Shown here: positions 26,891 to 38,446 of the stretch, one piece after another | Position numbering within the stretch: position 1 is the first letter of the stretch | How the letters are laid out: each line of letters starts with the position of its first letter | Source: JACCZH01 sp963729445 | Lineage (GTDB): Bacteria > Chloroflexota > Chloroflexia > Thermomicrobiales > CFX8 | Direction of reading: 5' to 3' | Assembly (NCBI GenBank): GCA_963729445.1 | Contig: CAVSNU010000003.1 | Location: forward strand, 1,054,001-1,118,000 | DNA: 64,000 nucleotides | Program-made: the position numbers and the translations under genes | The notes under the pieces: model-generated | The model's input: only the letters and a program-made list of their open reading frames with translations | Told to the model about the DNA's origin: nothing | Databases searched by the model: none

Positions 26891-27904
26891 ATGCGACCAG
26901 CTCAACTCTTCGCCGCAACCGGTGACGCTGTCGCCCGGATCGACCTGGCCGGCGACAACAATCCAGATGTATGCATCGTTCTCGCCGGCAATGGAGCACA
27001 GTGCGTTGCCGTTGATCCACATGACCCTGACCGCGTCTATGTCGGGACGTTCGACGACGGGATCTATCGCTCACTCGATGGCGGCGACTCCTGGGAGCAC
27101 GTCAGCGACGGCATCTCGCACAAACGAGTGCTCTCAATCGCGATCTCACCTTCACACCGGGAACAAGGCAAGTCGGCCGTCTATGCGGGCACCGAGCCCA
27201 GCAACCTCTATCGCAGCGTAGACGATGGCGAGAGCTGGCAGGAGTTCCCAAGGCTCACCGAGCTGCCGTCGGCCCCAACCTGGTCGTTCCCGCCCCGGCC
27301 ATACACGAGCCACGTGCGCTGGATCGCACCGCATCACCACGATCCTGATCTCCTGTTCGTGGGGATCGAGCTTGGGGGAGTCATGCGCTCAACCGATGGC
27401 GGCGAGCACTGGGAAGATCGCAAACCAGGCGCCTATCATGACTCCCACGCCGTCCTGACGCACCCGGCCGACCCGACGCGCGTCTACCTGGCGGCCGGTG
27501 GTGGAGTATCGATGTCAACTGACGCGGGTGACTCCTGGCATGAGGTAGACGACGGTATGGATCGGCACTACGTCTGGGGACTCGCCGTTGACCCCTCCGA
27601 CCCCGACCTCTGGTACGTCTCGGCCAGCTATGGTGCCCAATACGCCCACCGCAGGAACGGGGACGCACGCGGCCAGATCTACCGTCGTCAGGGTAATGAA
27701 CCGTGGCAGCCGCTCACGATACAGGGCTCGCACGAGACACCCTACATGCCCTATGCGTTACTGACGCTCCCGGATTCGCCCGGCACCGTTATCGCCGGTT
27801 TCCAGCAGGGTGAGATCATGCGGTCAGACGACTACGGAAATTCCTGGCGATCACTTGGAGTTGTAACTCCCGGACTGCTCGCACTCGCGAGTGCATCACG
27901 CTAG
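26891..27904 (+). CDS. BNR/YCF48-like beta-propeller protein
   Basis: A 337-residue protein made of repeated blades with Asp-box-like motifs: YRSLDGGDSWEHV, YRSVDDGESWQEF, MRSTDGGEHWEDR, MSTDAGDSWHEV and MRSDDYGNSWRSL, each preceded by a DPDRVYVGT-like strand. This is the pattern of sialidase-like and photosystem-assembly-like propellers. There is no signal peptide, and glycosidase catalytic residues are not evident, so it is probably a cytoplasmic or binding propeller of unknown role. AAGGAGG eight bases before the ATG at 26891 fixes the start. It is followed by two FMN reductase genes on the same strand. Confidence 0.8.
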   Translation: MRPAQLFAATGDAVARIDLAGDNNPDVCIVLAGNGAQCVAVDPHDPDRVYVGTFDDGIYRSLDGGDSWEHVSDGISHKRVLSIAISPSHREQGKSAVYAGTEPSNLYRSVDDGESWQEFPRLTELPSAPTWSFPPRPYTSHVRWIAPHHHDPDLLFVGIELGGVMRSTDGGEHWEDRKPGAYHDSHAVLTHPADPTRVYLAAGGGVSMSTDAGDSWHEVDDGMDRHYVWGLAVDPSDPDLWYVSASYGAQYAHRRNGDARGQIYRRQGNEPWQPLTIQGSHETPYMPYALLTLPDSPGTVIAGFQQGEIMRSDDYGNSWRSLGVVTPGLLALASASR

Positions 27905-28028
27905 CGATGCCTGACAGCACGTTTCTATAGTGCGCGAAGGAGCTGCGTCCTTCCTTGGTGTGACCATCACCGGTACACTGGAGAGAGTGCTTCTCGATGT
28001 ATTTCCAGTTCGGAAGGACGCTTTAGCA

Positions 28029-28607
28029 GTGACACGCAAGCCCATCAAGATTCTCGGTATCCCCGGCAGCCTGCGGAAGAACTCCTATAATCGCGGGCTA
28101 ATCCGGGCCGCTCAGGCAGTTGCCCCAGAGGGCGTCGAAGTCACGATGTACCTGCTGCATGACCTGCCCTTCTACAACGCAGATGTTGAAGCTGTGGGCG
28201 ACCCTGAAGCCGTCACGCAGCTCAAGAACGCCATCGCTGAGGCCGATGCGCTCTTGATCGCAACGCCGCAGTACAACGCCTCGGTTCCAGGTGTGCTCAA
28301 GAACGCGATCGACTGGGCGTCACGCACGCCTCGCTCCAGCGTGCTGATGGACAAGCCGATCGCCATCGTCGGTGTGACGCCCGGCAAATCATTCACCGAG
28401 CCGGCACAGATCGAACTGCGAAAGATCCTGAAGTTCACCAAATCCCGGGTCATGCCCGAACCCCAGGTCAAGCTCGGCTCGGCGCCGGACCGCTACGCGG
28501 AAAACCCCGAGATGCCCGATGAAGAGACTCGCCAGCAGATCCGCGAAGTCCTCGACGCGCTCGTAGATTTCGTGCAGCAAGAGCAACAGGAAGCCGCCGC
28601 TGACTAA
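28029..28607 (+). CDS. NADPH-dependent FMN reductase (flavodoxin fold)
   Basis: About 192 residues. The flavin phosphate loop is GIPGSLRKNSYNRGL (residues about 11-25) and the second signature is LIATPQYNASVPGVLKNAIDWASR. It belongs to the NADPH_dep_FMN_red family, which reduces FMN, quinones or azo dyes. The GTG at 28029 is chosen over an upstream in-frame start because GGAAGG precedes it and the protein then begins at the family N-terminus. The C-terminal tail EEQ/AAAD is short and acidic. A second family member lies 58 bases downstream, probably in one transcript. Confidence 0.85.
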   Translation: MTRKPIKILGIPGSLRKNSYNRGLIRAAQAVAPEGVEVTMYLLHDLPFYNADVEAVGDPEAVTQLKNAIAEADALLIATPQYNASVPGVLKNAIDWASRTPRSSVLMDKPIAIVGVTPGKSFTEPAQIELRKILKFTKSRVMPEPQVKLGSAPDRYAENPEMPDEETRQQIREVLDALVDFVQQEQQEAAAD

Positions 28608-28665
28608 CAATCTCATGGCGTAGCACTCCCCTCACGTTCTGTGTATCTGCACGGAGGGAACGATC

Positions 28666-29238
28666 GTGACGACTGACCAGATGAAGATCCAGATTATCCT
28701 CGGTAGCACCCGGCAGGGCCGCTTCGGTGAGACCGTTGCGAAGTGGTTCCATGGCGTCGCCAAGGCACGAGAGGATCTTGAGACGGAGCTGATCGACCTT
28801 CGGGATTGGCCGCTGCCCTTCTTCAACGAGCCAAGGTCCCCTGCCAGTGGTCGCTATGGGGAGGAAGCAAAACCCTGGGCAGAGAAGATCGCCGAGGGTC
28901 ACGGCTATGTGGTCGTGACCCCCGAATACAACCACGGCTACCCGGCTGTTTTGAAGAACGCATTCGACCACATTTACCAAGAGTGGAACTACAAGCCGGT
29001 CGCGTTCATCAGCTATGGTGGCTCCGCTGGCGGAGCGCGGGCAGTCGAGCAGTTGCGTCTGGTGACGGTCGAGCTACAGATGGCGCCCATTCGCGAGACG
29101 GTCGTTATCCCCAGGGCGCGAGCCGCGTTCAACGAACAGGGCCAGCCGACCGACCCGGTCCTCAACGACCGCGCCAACGCCGTCCTCAACCAGATCAAAT
29201 GGTGGGCTGAGGTGCTCCATAAGGCCCGGTCGTCGTAG
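28666..29238 (+). CDS. NAD(P)H-dependent FMN reductase, second copy
   Basis: A 190-residue paralogue with phosphate loop IILGSTRQGRFGETVAKWF and signature VVVTPEYNHGYPAVLKNAFDHIYQEW, and the typical FISYGGSAGGARAVEQLR. It is only distantly similar to the gene upstream, so the pair did not arise by recent duplication. A GGAGGGAACGATC site precedes the GTG start at 28666. Likely soluble flavoenzyme acting on quinones or flavins. It converges with the phosphotransferase gene 26 bases downstream. Confidence 0.87.
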   Translation: MTTDQMKIQIILGSTRQGRFGETVAKWFHGVAKAREDLETELIDLRDWPLPFFNEPRSPASGRYGEEAKPWAEKIAEGHGYVVVTPEYNHGYPAVLKNAFDHIYQEWNYKPVAFISYGGSAGGARAVEQLRLVTVELQMAPIRETVVIPRARAAFNEQGQPTDPVLNDRANAVLNQIKWWAEVLHKARSS

Positions 29239-29264
29239 GCGGCGATTCACGCGTCACCAGTGCA

Positions 29265-30170
29265 TCAGACAGGCCTGCCCAGAACTCTCTTGAAGCTTCC
29301 AGCTAGCCGTTGCATGAACGGGGCGTGGTATTGCGCATCCTCGTTTTGCAGCACCCAGTTGGCAACCCAGATGCGTCGCGCGACGTGCAGAACGTCGATC
29401 TGGGCCGCATACGCCTGCGGCCAGGGCAGGCGGCGCGTGTACCCACACTTGAATGCCTCACACAACGTGGCGTAGTCATGCACCTTGGGATCAGTGTAGA
29501 AACGAAAGTCATAGAAAGTCAGCGCGATATCCTGAATCGGGTAGGCCCAGATGACATCTTCAAAGTCGATCGGCCGTAGCTCACCCCGGAAAACCTTGAT
29601 GTTCTCGTGGTGCAGGTCGCCGTGGATAATGTGTGGCCCATCCGGACTGGTATACAGGCAGTCCAGCTCGGACTGCGCGCGCTTCATGGCCTGCTCGAAG
29701 ATAGCCCGCTGCTCGCCGGTCAACACGTGCTCGTGTGCTGGGGCGAAGAGCACACACTCCTCATCGCGGGGGAAGAGGCTATCCAGCTTCCGGGTCGTGA
29801 ACGGCTCTTGGGGTTCAAACGTCGCCGCATGCTCGTGGAGACGTGCAGACAGGACGCCCATCTTCTCAACGTTTTCATCGGTGAGGCGTGCGGCTAACTC
29901 GACGCCCGGAACCCAGGTGAACAGGACGCAGTGGCGCGGTTCCGGCACGCCCTCGATGTGGAGGGTGCTCACAAGCTCGCCGTCGCGGTTCGGCACCGGT
30001 CGGTGCGCGCCGATGTCCGTCTCCCGCGCGAGCGCGTCCAGCCACTCCAGTTCCGAGCACAGTTCCACGTCGCTACGCCAGGTGGGGTTGCTGATGCGGA
30101 GCGCGTAGCGGTCGCCCGACGCGGTGTCCACACGATAGAGCACATTCAGGTGATGTGTCATCGGTGTCAC
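29265..30170 (-). CDS. APH/ChoK-family phosphotransferase
   Basis: About 301 residues of the aminoglycoside phosphotransferase/choline kinase-like fold. The catalytic loop is HIIHGDLHHENIKVF, with catalytic Asp and Asn, and the metal-binding segment is PIDFEDVIWAYPIQD. The ATP-site region appears as YALRIS near the N-terminus. The FEDVIWAYPIQDIALTFYDF style resembles HSK2-like kinases of metabolites rather than drug-resistance enzymes. The N-terminus is uncertain: family-like residues (LAALERYDIDIRRVTP) continue in frame upstream of the ATG without any ATG; a GTG at 30179 is the only near alternative. The substrate is unknown. Confidence 0.75.
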   Translation of the reverse strand: MTPMTHHLNVLYRVDTASGDRYALRISNPTWRSDVELCSELEWLDALARETDIGAHRPVPNRDGELVSTLHIEGVPEPRHCVLFTWVPGVELAARLTDENVEKMGVLSARLHEHAATFEPQEPFTTRKLDSLFPRDEECVLFAPAHEHVLTGEQRAIFEQAMKRAQSELDCLYTSPDGPHIIHGDLHHENIKVFRGELRPIDFEDVIWAYPIQDIALTFYDFRFYTDPKVHDYATLCEAFKCGYTRRLPWPQAYAAQIDVLHVARRIWVANWVLQNEDAQYHAPFMQRLAGSFKRVLGRPV

Positions 30171-30353
30171 GCGACGGATGTCGATGTCATACCGTTCGAG
30201 CGCGGCAAGCCCTACCTGCCGTAACCGGCGCAGCTTCCCAAGCTCGGTCAGGTGAGAAAAACATTTGGCGATTGAGGTCCTCGTCTCCGCTTCGTTCAGG
30301 CTCTCTCCACGAACGAATAGATGACGTACAGGGTGGCGAGACGCAGGTGGGAG

Positions 30354-31979
30354 TTACTGAACCTCAAACCGATCGTCCGCGCTATAGACCGTCCGCCCCT
30401 CAACGATCGTCGCGAGAATCTCCATCGAGAGCAGCTGCGACGGCTCGATGGCGGTTGGATCGTCGGCCAGTACAACGAAGTCGGCCAGCTTGCCCGGCGT
30501 GAGCGTGCCTTTACGACCATCGGCAAATTCAGCGTAGGCGGCGTCGATGGTGTAGCCGCGCAGCGCTTCGTCGATCGTCAGCGACTCCTCAGGCCAACGT
30601 CCGCCCGCCGGTGTGCCGTCAAGACCCTGGCGCGTGACGGATACGTACAGCCCGACGCGCGGGTCGAGTGTTTCGACCGGCCAGTCGGTGCCGAGGCAGA
30701 TGCGGGTGCCGTTATCGACAAACGAGCGCCAGGCATAGGCGCCCTTGACCCGCTCTGGACCGACCCGCGACTCGACCCACACCAGGTCGGTCACCGCGTG
30801 GCAGGGCTGCAGCGAAGCGATGACGCCGAGCTCCGGGAAGCGGCACATGTCCTCGGCGGTAATGACCTGCTCGTGCTCGATGCGGTGGCGGTGGTCCGGC
30901 CGCGGATGCGCCCTGGTGGCACGTTCAATACTGTCCAGCGCCATCTTGCAGGCGGCGTCTCCGATCGCATGCAGCGCGATCTGGATGTTGTGCTTGTGGG
31001 CGCGCTCGACGATCGGGTCGAGCTCCGCCTGGGTAATGCGGAAGACGCCGGTGTTGCCCGGATCGTCCGAATACGGCTCCAGCATGGCGGCTGTCCGCGA
31101 GCCGAGCGTGCCGTCCAGGCTCAGCTTGAGCGCGCCAAGCTTGATCCAGTCATCTCCGAAACCGGTCTGCGCTCCAATGGCGATCATCGGTTCCAGGAAA
31201 GGCTGCTCAACTTCCCAACCGCGCACGAGTCCATTCACGCGCACCGTCAGCTCGCCGCGGTTCCGGAAATCCTGGAAGAGCGCCAGGTCTTCGGCCGGCG
31301 CGTTGTCATGGATACTGGTGACTCCGAAGCGAGCCGCTTCCTCCAGGGCCAATTGCAGGCCGCGTTCTCGGGCGGCGAGGTCGGGCTCCGGCACGATGTG
31401 CTGCACCAGGTTCTTGGCCGTTTCAAGCAGGATACCGGTCGGCTCGCCGCTCTCGTCGCGCATGATCTGACCGCCGTAGGGGTCGTCCGAATCGCGGGTG
31501 ATCCCGGCCAGCGCCAGCGCCCGGCTGTTGGCCCAGCCCACGTGACCATCCACCCGACCCAGGTAGACCGGATGATCCGGCGCGACGATGTCCAGCTCAA
31601 CCTTCGTCGGCCAGGCAACCTCGTCGGTACGTTTGGTGTGGTCCCAGCCGCGACCGGTGATCCAGTCACCATCCCGGGTGATCTCAACCTTCTCGGCCAC
31701 CCTGCGCTGCATCTCGGCCATCGTCGTCACGCCGGCCAGGTTGACATTCCCGAGCGTCATGCCGCCACTGACAAAATGGGTATGCGCGTCGATGAATCCC
31801 GGCATCAGCGTCGCCCCATCCAGGTCGATTGACCGGCGTGCCGACCGGCGCAGCGCGTCCAGTTCGTCGTTGCTGCCGACCGCGAAGATGCGTCCCTGAT
31901 GCACCGCGACCGCCTCGGCCAGCGGCGTCGCGGCGTCCATCGTCAGCACCCGGCCATTGAAGAAGACCAGATCAACCAT
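30354..31979 (-). CDS. Amidohydrolase 3 family protein (YtcJ-like)
   Basis: A 541-residue metal-dependent amidohydrolase of the YtcJ group. The metal motif LMPGFIDAHTHFVSGG is near residue 60, with DGHVGWANSRALALAGI, IALHAIGDAA, RIEHEQVI and the final aspartate in CLGTDWPVE. The C-terminal sandwich domain (LTPGKLADFVVLADDP) completes the fold. Such enzymes hydrolyse N-acyl or cyclic amide substrates, but individual specificities are rarely known. No signal peptide. The secreted-protein gene upstream ends 19 bases before its start, so the two may be cotranscribed. Confidence 0.88.
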   Translation of the reverse strand: MVDLVFFNGRVLTMDAATPLAEAVAVHQGRIFAVGSNDELDALRRSARRSIDLDGATLMPGFIDAHTHFVSGGMTLGNVNLAGVTTMAEMQRRVAEKVEITRDGDWITGRGWDHTKRTDEVAWPTKVELDIVAPDHPVYLGRVDGHVGWANSRALALAGITRDSDDPYGGQIMRDESGEPTGILLETAKNLVQHIVPEPDLAARERGLQLALEEAARFGVTSIHDNAPAEDLALFQDFRNRGELTVRVNGLVRGWEVEQPFLEPMIAIGAQTGFGDDWIKLGALKLSLDGTLGSRTAAMLEPYSDDPGNTGVFRITQAELDPIVERAHKHNIQIALHAIGDAACKMALDSIERATRAHPRPDHRHRIEHEQVITAEDMCRFPELGVIASLQPCHAVTDLVWVESRVGPERVKGAYAWRSFVDNGTRICLGTDWPVETLDPRVGLYVSVTRQGLDGTPAGGRWPEESLTIDEALRGYTIDAAYAEFADGRKGTLTPGKLADFVVLADDPTAIEPSQLLSMEILATIVEGRTVYSADDRFEVQ

Positions 31980-31997
31980 CGCTCATCTCCGTCGTGT

Positions 31998-33531
31998 TTA
32001 GCGCCCGTCGCTCCCGAGTAGACGGTACAGCCCCTCCTCGCCCGTGGCGCTGAAGACCACCGAACCGTCGCCAGAAACAGCATAGTTGACATTGTTGGAA
32101 ACCGCGACAAAACCCTGCGGGTCGGCTGCTTCTCAGCCGTGCCGCGGCGAGTGTGCCGGGGGGCAGCGACTCGACAAAGGGCAGGTAAACAAACTCGCTG
32201 CCTCCGGCCGGCAGCGTAACGAGGATCGGCTCGCTCAAAATCAAGTCGCCGGTATCCGAGAACAGCGTGATCTCGACGCTCTGTTCTGCGTCGGCGTTGA
32301 GATTGGCGATGTTGATGCCGGAGTTATCATGCCGCTTCGCCGCGGGGTTCTCTTTGAAGGTGATTGGGATAGCCGCGTCGGTCTGCGGCACCGAGCTGGC
32401 CATGTAGGACATGGCTTCGGTGGTCTGATACTTCACTTCGTCAATCGCGCCGACCAGGGGCACGTTGCTCTCAATCGTCGCGCTGCCGACAAAGCCGGGC
32501 TGGTCGACGTTGCCCGGCGTGTAGAGGTACTGCATGCTTCTGGGTGGCAGGCTGAGCGTCTCCTCGCGGACGAATGACCCGCCCGTTTCGAAATAGCGCA
32601 CCGTGACGGTTGCGTACTGGTCCGCGACGTTCGCCAGGTTTATGCCGGTGTTCCAGCCGTTGTAGGCGCTGAACAGGAGCGGCGCGCTGCTGGTGAACTG
32701 CCCGTCGGTTGCGGCCTGGTCGGCCGCCACGGCGACGTTCACGATCGCCATCCTGGTGCTTGGCTTGGAGCGGTGCGCCAGCACGCCTACTGGTCCGTCC
32801 GCGCGAACGCTGGCGTAACCAACCCAGCCACTCACGCCACCAAGCTCATCGAGCGCATCGATCTGCACGCTGTCGCCCGCTGGAATCGTTACCGACACCG
32901 TCTTCGTTATTCCGGCCGCGCCAAGCAAGTTACCGTTCGGGTAGAGCTCAACCTGCGCGGTCGTTGTCGTCGTCTCGTCCAGGTTCGTAATTCTGAGCGT
33001 CGTGTTCCAATCCGAGTTGGTCTGGACGATGGGCAGGAACCAGCTTGAGCTCCCGGCCTCCCGCGACGCCGACAGGTCTGCCTCGGCGATACCGGTGTAG
33101 CCGGCGACCGTCGCCGCGCCATCGGCCCAGGGGTATTTGCGCGGGCTCGGCGTCAGCTCCTTGACACTGGCCGCCACGGGACACAGCGCATCGACACGCA
33201 TCGGCGCCCCTGGCTCTGGGACGGCCATCGAGTTCGCTGACACTGTCCGGTGCGCATCGCCGTTCAGAACCAACTGCGCCTTGCGCTGCCAACCGTCCGG
33301 GCCGCCGGCGTAGATCGACATGGCACACGGGCCTGAGCTCAGGTTCTGAAACGAGAGATAGCCGTGCCAGGGACCAGCGCCATCGATCGTCGCGTTGTTC
33401 GATACCCAGGGCAAATACACGACATGCACGCCCTGAGCATGCACCTTGCCGGACTCCGCGACGATGGCGACCGTGGGGACAACCGTGACGAGCGTGAGCC
33501 ACAGCACGAAGAGCGTTCTCGTACGCCGCAT
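31998..33531 (-). CDS. Secreted protein with repeated beta domains, one frameshift
   Basis: About 510 residues beginning with a Sec signal peptide (RRTRTLFVLWLTLVTVVPTVAI) after a clear AGGAGG site (ATG at 33531). The mature part has recurring strands such as VVYLPWVSNN, FLPIVQTNSDWNTTLRITNL, FSAYNGWNTGINLANVAD and HDNSGINIANLNAD. These look like tandem immunoglobulin-like or jelly-roll units with the pattern W-N-T-G/T-x-I-x-N. A frameshift near 32130 moves the last 44 residues (DPQGFVAVSNNVNYAVSGDG, stop at 31998) into another frame; the unshifted reading ends in Cys/Arg-rich nonsense at 31972. I do not recognise a named family. Probably exported and cell-surface associated. Confidence 0.65.
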
Positions 33532-33711
33532 CGGTGTCCTCCTCATTTCTGTATTCGGCCGTCAACGTACCGATGACGCGAGGCGTCACCTGTAAGCCCG
33601 CATGGGTGCGACAGTTCAACGGCAGCACGAGCAAACGTCTTTGTGGTTCGTAGGATACAGCCGGGAAGCCAAAATTGACTACCACCAGACTGGCTGATGG
33701 TAGCGTGTGCC

Positions 33712-34362
33712 TTAGCCCACGGCGTCCAGCTTCGCCTCGACCCGCTCCAGGGCCTGGGTCAAGGTGCGCTGTTGCAGGGCCACCGTCAGATCGCCACGCG
33801 TGCGCTCCGACACGCCGCGCACCATGTCGGTCGTGCGCCGCAGACCGCCGGTGACTGCATCCGGGTAGTCCACCGTTACCAGCAGGCCGTAAATCTCGTC
33901 CATCACGCCCAGAATTGTTTCTGCGCGCTCGAGGTCCCAACGCCGCATGGCGTCTAGCGCGTAGCGACGCAGCTCGCCGGCTGCTTCGCCGAGTGCGTTG
34001 AGATAGACACTGTGCTCCACCGCGAGATCTGACGGCGAAGGCAGCTCGCGCCCGGCAATGATCGCCAGCGTGATGTTGGCCTCGGCGAACTCCTTCTGCG
34101 CGTCGCGCATGTAGCCTGCCCAGTAGATCTGGGGGTACTCGGACAACAGGTCGGCCAGGCCCTCTTTCATCGCACGCGCCTGGCTCAGCAGCTCGGCCGC
34201 CTCGTCAAAGTCGTGCCGGTGAACCGCTCGAATGGTGTTGGCACTCAACCGGATGATCTGGCGCGATTCCGCGAGGGCACGCTCTCTGGCGGCGTTGACC
34301 CCCTCAAGATCTCCGAGAATGGACTCGCCGATCGTGCCGATGCGCTGTACAACGCTGGACAT
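33712..34362 (-). CDS. Translin-family protein
   Basis: A 216-residue all-helical protein resembling prokaryotic translin (COG2178), the relative of the eukaryotic nucleic-acid-binding translin/TRAX. Typical are the N-terminal ERALAESRQIIRLSANTIRAVHR, the segment YWAGYMRDAQKEFAEANITLAII, and the end YPDAVTGGLRRTTDMVRGVSERTRGDL. TATGGAGGCAAC precedes the ATG at 34362, so the much longer upstream frame (to 34665) is not used. It may bind RNA or DNA as an oligomer. It is divergent from the leuS leader. Confidence 0.82.
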   Translation of the reverse strand: MSSVVQRIGTIGESILGDLEGVNAARERALAESRQIIRLSANTIRAVHRHDFDEAAELLSQARAMKEGLADLLSEYPQIYWAGYMRDAQKEFAEANITLAIIAGRELPSPSDLAVEHSVYLNALGEAAGELRRYALDAMRRWDLERAETILGVMDEIYGLLVTVDYPDAVTGGLRRTTDMVRGVSERTRGDLTVALQQRTLTQALERVEAKLDAVG

Positions 34363-34475
34363 GTTGCCTCCATACCTCATCGTCGTCTTCGTTCTCGAGC
34401 GGTTATCTCTGCATTTGGGTTGAGGTGACATCTCCGTCGAGATAACAATGCTATGGTGACACGTTGCCACCGTAA

Positions 34476-34504
34476 TTGACGAGAAACCACAAAATTGATA
34501 CGCT
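34476..34504 (+). promoter_or_regulatory. Candidate promoter of the leuS leader
   Basis: TTGACG (34476-34481), 17-base spacer, TACGCT (34499-34504). An overlapping TATAGG at 34506 is another -10 candidate. Either would start a transcript just upstream of the leuS T-box stem I. Confidence 0.4.
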
Positions 34505-34510
34505 TTATAG

Positions 34511-34905
34511 GTGCTGGTCTGTCCCAGCGGACGGACCAGACTTCGACATTCCAGGCGTTGACCGGGAGTAGTAGACCAATCTTCGCAGAGAGCCGCCGTA
34601 CGGGTGAAAGGTGGCACATCCAACGGTTGAACTCGCCCGTGAGCCGTGGCTGTGATGATGTTCATATCGTAGCAGCTGCCGGGTTTGCCCCCGTTATCAG
34701 GCCATCGAGCGAACCGGGAGTCTGCGGCACAACTATGGGGCCGTAGCTCAGCTGGGAGAGCGCAACACTGGCAGTGTTGAGGTCAGGGGTTCGAGCCCCC
34801 TCGGCTCCACCACACACGCGAGCGCGCAGACACCGGTTAAGCGGGGTGGTACCGCGGAAGTCGAGCCTTCCGTCCCTGAGTGGACGGAAGGCTCGTTGCA
34901 TTTCT
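34511..34905 (+). promoter_or_regulatory. leuS T-box leader (CTC specifier) interrupted by a tRNA-Ala gene
   Basis: T-box hallmarks in order are a leading hairpin (GGTCTGTCC/GGACGGACC, 34516-34537), GGAGTAGTAG, AGAGAG (34587-34592), GGGTGAAAGG, and a specifier loop TTGAA-CTC-GCC-CGTGAG with CTC at 34632-34634. CCGTTATC follows at 34691-34698. After a complete tRNA gene (34737-34812) comes the T-box bulge GCGGGGTGGTACCGCGG (34841-34857) and a 13-bp terminator hairpin (34863-34875 with 34882-34894). CTC is a leucine codon, matching leuS. The tRNA occupies the linker between the sensing domain and the expression platform on the same strand. Confidence 0.8.
34737..34812 (+). tRNA. tRNA-Ala (GGC anticodon)
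   Basis: A complete cloverleaf of 76 nt including encoded CCA. Acceptor GGGGCCG pairs with CGGCTCC (one G-T), the D-arm is GCTCAGCTGGGAGAGC, and the anticodon stem CAACA/TGTTG holds the loop CTGGCAG with anticodon GGC. The T-arm is AGGGG-TTCGAGC-CCCCT and the discriminator is A. Every arm pairs, so this is a functional-looking gene, not a relic. It is embedded in the leuS T-box leader; its encoded CCA end lies 28 bases before the T-box bulge. Confidence 0.95.
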
Positions 34906-34952
34906 AACAACTGCGCACCGGCAGACAACTGTTCGTCGAGAGGACAAGCATC

Positions 34953-37447
<2,495 letters not shown>

Positions 37448-37479
37448 AGCAGGTCGAGGGCGACGAGGATTTAGCGATT

Positions 37480-37507
37480 CGCCGGTGCTGGATTTGCAGC
37501 ACCGGCG
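37480..37507 (+). terminator. leuS terminator
   Basis: An 11-bp perfect stem (CGCCGGTGCTG at 37480-37490, CAGCACCGGCG at 37497-37507) with a short loop, followed by CGTTTCGCTGTCTTTC. It lies 33 bases after the leuS stop. Confidence 0.7.
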
Positions 37508-37651
37508 CGTTTCGCTGTCTTTCAACGGTGGGTTCGTCTCGACACGTCGATTCCTCGTCTGACATCGCTATTTGGCCTATTTGCCCAGCTAGACTATCCT
37601 TACGTGTTTGAACTACGATTTGCCGGCGCAGGGAAGGGACACAAGTCGCAC

Positions 37652-38143
37652 ATGGCAACGCAAAACTCTTTCGACATCGTGTCAAAGTTCGATTCGCAGG
37701 AACTCCGGAATGCGATCGATCAGACCATGCGTGAGGTGGGCACCCGCTTCGACCTCAAGGACAGCAAGACCGAGATCGAGCAGGAGGACGACAAGCTCAT
37801 CATTTCCACGTCGGACGACATGACCTTGCGAGCGGTACGGGACATCCTGGAGAGCAAGGCCATACGCCGCGAGATCTCTCTGAAGGTGTTCGATTACCAG
37901 AAGGAAGAGGACGCCTCCGGTGGACGTATCCGCCAGGAGGTCAAGCTGCGCCAGGGATTGAGCGACGACATCGCCAAGCAGATCAGCAAGGACATCCGCA
38001 CGGAGTTCAAGAAGGTCAAACCTCAGATCCAGGGCGACCTCATCCGCGTGACCGCCAAGAGCCGCGACGAGCTGCAGGATGTCATCGCGCTGGTCAAAGC
38101 TGCTGACTACGACGTCCCGATCCAGTTCACGAATTACAGATAG
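37652..38143 (+). CDS. YajQ-family (UPF0234) nucleotide-binding protein
   Basis: A 163-residue protein of the YajQ family, two tandem ferredoxin-like domains reported in other bacteria to bind nucleic acids or cyclic di-GMP. Typical sequences are the start MATQNSFDIVSKFDSQELRN, then RFDLKDSKTEIE, KLRQGLSDDIAKQISKDIR and the end DYDVPIQFTNYR. The ATG at 37652 matches the family start exactly, so the 16-codon upstream extension is not used. It stands alone between the leuS terminator and a repeat. Confidence 0.93.
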   Translation: MATQNSFDIVSKFDSQELRNAIDQTMREVGTRFDLKDSKTEIEQEDDKLIISTSDDMTLRAVRDILESKAIRREISLKVFDYQKEEDASGGRIRQEVKLRQGLSDDIAKQISKDIRTEFKKVKPQIQGDLIRVTAKSRDELQDVIALVKAADYDVPIQFTNYR

Positions 38144-38266
38144 TGCATGCTGCGCCCCTCTTCTGTGACATCCTGGGCGGGGCCCTACGACTGCCCTCAG
38201 GGCAGGCTCTGCGGAACCAAGGATCCCTAACCCTACGGCGCGACGGTTACGCAGCGTTGTTCATCA

Positions 38267-38395
38267 GTCATCCTGACGTAAGGAAGGATCTCTGCTCAAA
38301 CGCCTCGGAAGTTACACAAGAGATCCTTCGCTTGCGCTCAGGATGACGAACCTGCTCTGGATGACTATGAAGCGCAGGATGACTGTCTTGGCACC
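38267..38395. repeat. Intergenic CATCCTGAC hairpin repeat, copy 2
   Basis: Arms 38267-38293 (GTCATCCTGACGTAAGGAAG and on) and 38319-38347 are near-perfect reverse complements around a loop with CTCAAACGCCTCGGAAG, the same loop style as copy 1 at 26.3 kb. It ends just upstream of the rimO start region. Confidence 0.85.
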
Positions 38396-38446
38396 GGGAA
38401 CGACACGATAACGCCGGCGCAACCGGACCTAATTATTGGAGACAAC

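Noticed and set aside
30321..31832. 503-codon plus-strand frame opposite the amidohydrolase
   Set aside because: Arg/Gly/His-rich shadow of a well-supported gene; no ribosome site or domain.
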